Assembly: GCA_017303475.1 (NCBI GenBank)
Contig: JAFLBO010000028.1
Span: forward strand, 1 to 64,000
DNA from: Chitinophagales bacterium
GTDB taxonomy: Bacteria > Bacteroidota > Bacteroidia > Chitinophagales > Saprospiraceae
Length of the DNA: 64,000 nucleotides
Direction: 5' to 3'
Every line of letters starts with the position of its first letter. The stretch's first letter is position 1. The notes beneath the pieces were generated by a model. That model worked only from the letters and a program-made list of their open reading frames with translations, did not search any database and was not told where the DNA came from. Positions 61,229 to 64,000 of this stretch are shown here, one piece after another. Both the position numbers and the translations under genes were made by a program.

Positions 61229-62329
61229 ATGAACAACCTGTACGCCCGCTACGCCCGTTTGCTTACACACTATTGCCTGCAAGTAAAGCCAGGAGATAAA
61301 GTATTCATTTCCAGCACCTTATTAGCCGAACCACTCATCCGTGAAGTCTACCGGGAGGCCTACGCAGCCGGTGCGGCCCTCGTGGAAGTGGATATGGCCT
61401 TCAGGGAACGCGACCGGATTTTATTCCAAAATGCCAGTGAAGAAGCGCTGATGCAGGCGCCTACCCTGCAGCGGCTCGCTATGGAAACTTTTGACTGTTA
61501 TTTGAATATCAGGGCGCCATACAACCTTCGGGAAGGCAGCGGCGCTACTCCGGAACGCGCAGAAATCCGGAACAAGGCCCTGGCCCCCATCAACAAACTT
61601 TATTTTGAACGCACGGCAGATCGGAGGCTGCGACGAAATCTTTGTCAGTTCCCCACGGATGCTTCTGCGCAGGAAGCAGGCATGAGTTTGAGCGAATACG
61701 AGCAATTCGTATACGGCGCCTGCAAGTTATTTACCGACGACCCCGAAGCTGCCTGGCTGGCGGTGCGCGCCAATCAGCAACGTATTGTAGACCACCTCAA
61801 CCAAAGCAAACACGTTCGTTATGTAGCCGATGGCACCGACATCAGATTCCGCACAGAGGGTCGTATCTGGATGAACTCCGATGGCCAAACCAATATGCCT
61901 TCCGGCGAGGTATATACCAGTCCGGTGGAAGACAGTGTACAGGGCGTGGTGCATTTTTCCTACCCCTGCATTTACCAGGGCAACGAGGTGGAAGGCGTCA
62001 CCTTATGGGTAAAAGATGGCCTAATTGAACGCTGGGAAGCCCGGCGTGGACAGGAGTTTCTGGATTATGTGTTTTCCCTGCCGGGCACACGGCGCTTTGG
62101 CGAGGCTGCTATTGGCACCAACTATGATATCCAGCGCATTACCAAAAACATCCTGTTTGATGAAAAAATAGGTGGCAGTATACATATGGCCATCGGGCAG
62201 AGTTACCTGCAAACCGGCGGCAAAAACGAGTCGTCAGTACATTGGGACATGATCACCGACATGACCCGCGGCGGCGAGATCTGGACAGATGGGGAGAAGA
62301 TTTATCAGGACGGGAAGTTTTTGATTTGA
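61229..62329 (+). CDS. M29-family aminopeptidase (AmpS/PepS-like)
   Basis: 366 aa, usual size. The N-terminal half (YARLLTHYCLQVKPGDKVFISSTLLAEPLIREVYREAYAAGA) and the metal-binding C-terminal half are complete: DGQTNMPSGEVYTSPVEDSVQG contains the Glu ligand; GEAAIGTNYDIQRITKNILFDEKIGGSIHMAIGQSY and the SVHWDMITDM stretch hold further ligands (Glu, His, Asp). It removes N-terminal residues from peptides in the cytoplasm. Its stop codon directly abuts the stop of the convergent second DUF4143 gene with no base between. Confidence 0.93.
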   Translation: MNNLYARYARLLTHYCLQVKPGDKVFISSTLLAEPLIREVYREAYAAGAALVEVDMAFRERDRILFQNASEEALMQAPTLQRLAMETFDCYLNIRAPYNLREGSGATPERAEIRNKALAPINKLYFERTADRRLRRNLCQFPTDASAQEAGMSLSEYEQFVYGACKLFTDDPEAAWLAVRANQQRIVDHLNQSKHVRYVADGTDIRFRTEGRIWMNSDGQTNMPSGEVYTSPVEDSVQGVVHFSYPCIYQGNEVEGVTLWVKDGLIERWEARRGQEFLDYVFSLPGTRRFGEAAIGTNYDIQRITKNILFDEKIGGSIHMAIGQSYLQTGGKNESSVHWDMITDMTRGGEIWTDGEKIYQDGKFLI

Positions 62330-63466
62330 TTACAAGGGCAAAAACGCTGAAATGACCTCAGGGGTTATTCCCTGGAAAGTGTGATTGGGATAGGCTGATT
62401 CAAACGCTGTCGGTGGTGATGGCCTTCGGGAAAATTGCCATTTTATTTCAAATGCATCCAGCTGGCCGTCAGAGTCTTCCAAATAATCAATTTCCTGCCC
62501 CTGTTTGGTACGCCAGAAATAAGCATTTACGAAATGCCGGCGCTTGTACCGGTTGAATTTCATCCGCTCGCTGATGACAAAGTTTTCCCATAATGCCCCT
62601 TTATCTTGTCGTAAAGCAAGTGGCGCAAAGTTCCCAATCAGAGCATTTCTGATTCCGTTGTCATAAAAATAGATCTTTCTGGTGGTGGAAATCTCATTTC
62701 GAAGATTTCTGCTAAGTGGTCCTAAACGAAAAATCACATAAGCCTGTTCCAATGCTGCGATGTAATGCGCAATGGTCTGTTTATCAACTTTTATTAGTCC
62801 TGCTAATTCATTGTAAGAGACCTCGGATCCTACTTGAAGTGCCAGCGCCTGTAATATTTGGACCAGCAATTCCGGTTTACGAATAGGCGCAAAAGAAAGC
62901 AAATCCCTGTATAGGTTATCAGAGGCTAATCCAGCCAATATTTCTTGTTCATTGCCTGGGTTGGTGAGCACTTCAGGGTACATTCCAAAACGTAGTCTTT
63001 GTTCCAGGCCGTTTTCTGCGTCAAAAGTGCCTATATGGTTGGACCATTCCTGCCAGCAAACGGGAAAAAGGTAAAACACTGATTTTCTTCCAGTTAGCGG
63101 CTCATTGATTTGATTAGCCAGCTCAAACGAGGACGAACCCGTTGCTATTACTTTGGTTTCCGGAAAATGATCAGCCATCAACTTTAACGTTATTCCTATA
63201 TCCGGAATTCGTTGTGCTTCATCCAGCACCAACAAATCGCGTCCTTTAAGTAGTGAAGTTAGCGCATCTAAACCAATGTTTGTCAGCCTGTTACGTATTA
63301 CAGGGTCATCGCCAGTCAGGTATTGTGTTTTGCCGGCAAACTTTGATGCTACACTGCGAACCAAAGTGGTTTTGCCTGTTTGTCTGGGACCCATCAGTAC
63401 CAATAATTTACCCTGGGTTTGGGCAAGTTGCCGGGTAAATTCGGAGGTTATAAAACGATCAATCAT
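62330..63466 (-). CDS. AAA+ ATPase with DUF4143 C-terminal domain, second copy
   Basis: 378 aa. Walker A GPRQTGKTT near 26-34, Walker B LLVLDEAQRIPD, sensor TGSSSFELAN, wHTH-like segment (VSYNELAGLIKVDKQTIAHYIAALE) and the DUF4143 nuclease-like pattern (GQEIDYLED ... LDAFEIKW). Organisation and many residues match the product of 55278-56438, but the DNA-binding part and upstream palindromes differ. The start is ATG 63466, whose first base is the last base of the proximal palindrome. Intact. Physiological role unknown. Confidence 0.9.
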   Translation of the reverse strand: MIDRFITSEFTRQLAQTQGKLLVLMGPRQTGKTTLVRSVASKFAGKTQYLTGDDPVIRNRLTNIGLDALTSLLKGRDLLVLDEAQRIPDIGITLKLMADHFPETKVIATGSSSFELANQINEPLTGRKSVFYLFPVCWQEWSNHIGTFDAENGLEQRLRFGMYPEVLTNPGNEQEILAGLASDNLYRDLLSFAPIRKPELLVQILQALALQVGSEVSYNELAGLIKVDKQTIAHYIAALEQAYVIFRLGPLSRNLRNEISTTRKIYFYDNGIRNALIGNFAPLALRQDKGALWENFVISERMKFNRYKRRHFVNAYFWRTKQGQEIDYLEDSDGQLDAFEIKWQFSRRPSPPTAFESAYPNHTFQGITPEVISAFLPL

Positions 63467-63529
63467 TACTTTTGGCGATTACGATCCCCAAAAGTAATGA
63501 CTTTTGGCGATTACGATCCCCAAAAGTAA
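63466..63529. promoter_or_regulatory. Two tandem 32-bp palindromes over the promoter of the second DUF4143 ATPase
   Basis: Copies 63466-63497 and 63498-63529 are almost identical. Arms TTACTTTTGG and CCAAAAGTAA flank CGATTACGATCC. On the minus strand each copy contains TACTTTTG, an exact TAnnTTTG box (63489-63496 in the proximal copy). The start codon begins at the edge of the proximal copy. Protein bound here would block transcription. Confidence 0.75.
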
Positions 63530-63595
63530 AAATAAAGGTTGCGTATGGTCGAGGTTGTTTTGAAAGTCGGTTTTTTTACCGCAGAGGCGGAGAGG

Positions 63596-63670
63596 CGCGG
63601 ATGGGCTTAAACTTAAACTGAGAGTCTCACTTTGAGTGAGACTCTCAGTTTAAGTTTAGGCCCATCCGCG
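63596..63670. repeat. Core-palindrome family, copy D (75 bp)
   Basis: 36-bp arms with a single mismatch (T/C) and loop TTG. The locus-specific outer part begins CGCGGATGGGCTTAAACTT. Beyond it on the left are GCAGAGGCGG words. It lies between the divergent DUF4143 and creD genes, so it is not a simple terminator. Confidence 0.93.
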
Positions 63671-63702
63671 GTAACCATCACGCGTTTTTTTCACGCATCC
63701 TA

Positions 63703-63732
63703 TTGCGGATTTGAAATTTAGAAATAACTTTG
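63703..63732 (+). promoter_or_regulatory. Consensus promoter of creD, TTG-N19-TAACTTTG
   Basis: TTG at 63703-63705, 19-nt spacer, TAACTTTG at 63725-63732. Leader of about 30 nt to the ATG at 63768. Confidence 0.75.
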
Positions 63733-63767
63733 CATTTCAAAGTAATTTTTAAAACACAACCAAACGT

Positions 63768-64000
63768 ATGGAAACCACCCAATCCAACCCCGAACCCGGA
63801 TTTTTTCAGCGCAATCAAATTACCGTCAAAGGCGTAGTGATTTTTCTGCTCATGCTGGCGCTGCTCATCCCTACTTTCATGGTGGAAAGCCTGATATATG
63901 AGCGGGAAAGCAGGAAGGATGAAGCCTTTCAGGAGGTGAGCAGCAAATGGGGGCAGTATCAAACCGTCAAAGGACCCATTCTGGCCATCCCTTATGAAGC
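63768..64000 (+). CDS. creD: Inner-membrane protein CreD, N-terminal part
   Basis: 77 residues before the window ends. A cytoplasmic tail (METTQSNPEPGFFQRNQITVKG) leads into a transmembrane helix (VVIFLLMLALLIPTFMV), then LIYERESRKDEAFQEVSSKWGQYQTVKGPILAIPY. The ERESRxxEAxxEVxxxWGxxQxxxGPILxxPY pattern is characteristic of CreD, a membrane protein induced in cell-wall stress, linked to CreBC in proteobacteria. The remainder is outside the window. Confidence 0.88.
   Translation, partial: METTQSNPEPGFFQRNQITVKGVVIFLLMLALLIPTFMVESLIYERESRKDEAFQEVSSKWGQYQTVKGPILAIPYE

Noticed and set aside
62330..63466. Classification of the DUF4143 ATPases as known defence system components
   Set aside because: No nuclease, reverse transcriptase, toxin or other defence gene is linked to either copy. 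The domain set alone does not justify the label.
1..64000. tRNA or rRNA genes
   Set aside because: No TpsiC-arm-like GGTTCGAATC with a matching acceptor stem and no rRNA sequence was noticed on reading both strands. A covariance-model scan would be decisive.

Overview
The window looks like a chromosome segment of a Bacteroidota member, probably the Saprospiraceae or a close relative (lineage inferred from gene content only). The signs are: four large secreted proteins ending in type IX secretion (T9SS) sorting domains; a SprB-like repeat; Bacteroidota-type promoters (TTG, about 19-21 nt, then TAnnTTTG); almost no Shine-Dalgarno sequences; and Bacteroidota versions of DnaX, RecQ, PBP1A, a peptide/H+ symporter, an M29 aminopeptidase and CreD. 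I saw no rRNA, tRNA, CRISPR array or prophage. The only conventional insertion sequence is a fragment at the left edge.

Layout. 1-6.7 kb: IS3-type transposase start, a member of an undescribed helical-repeat family, a T9SS-exported beta-helix/thrombospondin-3 protein, an SH3 protein and a lipoprotein. 7-9.85 kb: two overlapping nucleotidyltransferase genes, then a decayed patch (truncated methyltransferase, and Crp and DoxX remnants fused by a deletion). 9.9-20.4 kb: T9SS protein, second member of the helical-repeat family, DinB-like protein, lipoprotein, TonB-C-like and TPR proteins, a cohesin-like T9SS protein, MATE exporter. 20.4-29.6 kb: RND permease, small protein, methyltransferase, tail-specific protease, TolB-like propeller. 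29.7-33.7 kb: degenerate signal-peptidase-like gene with a frame break, two thioredoxin-fold proteins, membrane protein, M23 peptidase. 34-46.5 kb, mostly minus strand: response regulator, POT transporter, a plus-strand lipoprotein, secreted protein, glycosyltransferase, dnaX, thioredoxin-TPR protein, and a coupled pair of a large protein and a lipoprotein. 46.8-64 kb: PBP1A, carboxypeptidase-regulatory-like lipoprotein, beta-barrel-like protein, ALDH7, two AAA+/DUF4143 ATPases, T9SS beta-helix protein, recQ, M29 aminopeptidase and the start of creD. Functionally it is mixed housekeeping: envelope building and turnover, secreted adhesin-like surface proteins, thiol chemistry, export, and replication/repair.

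The most unusual material lies between the genes. Nearly every longer gap holds inverted repeats or reiterated 6-13-bp 'words', often repeated in inverted order. The best candidate for something undescribed is a family of four intergenic palindromes. All share a 29-bp core, but in each copy the perfect or near-perfect inverted repeat continues outward for 10-23 bp of sequence unique to that locus. Other strong signals are: two DUF4143 ATPase genes, each preceded by two gene-specific palindromes at exactly 32-bp spacing; an A AAA AAC slippery site exactly where a catalytically degenerate S26 gene changes frame; a 9-bp intergenic repeat word that has entered the dnaX coding region in frame; start-codon-bearing AAATGACC repeats at two gene starts; and four genes whose promoter box ends 2-4 nt before the ATG, predicting leaderless mRNAs.
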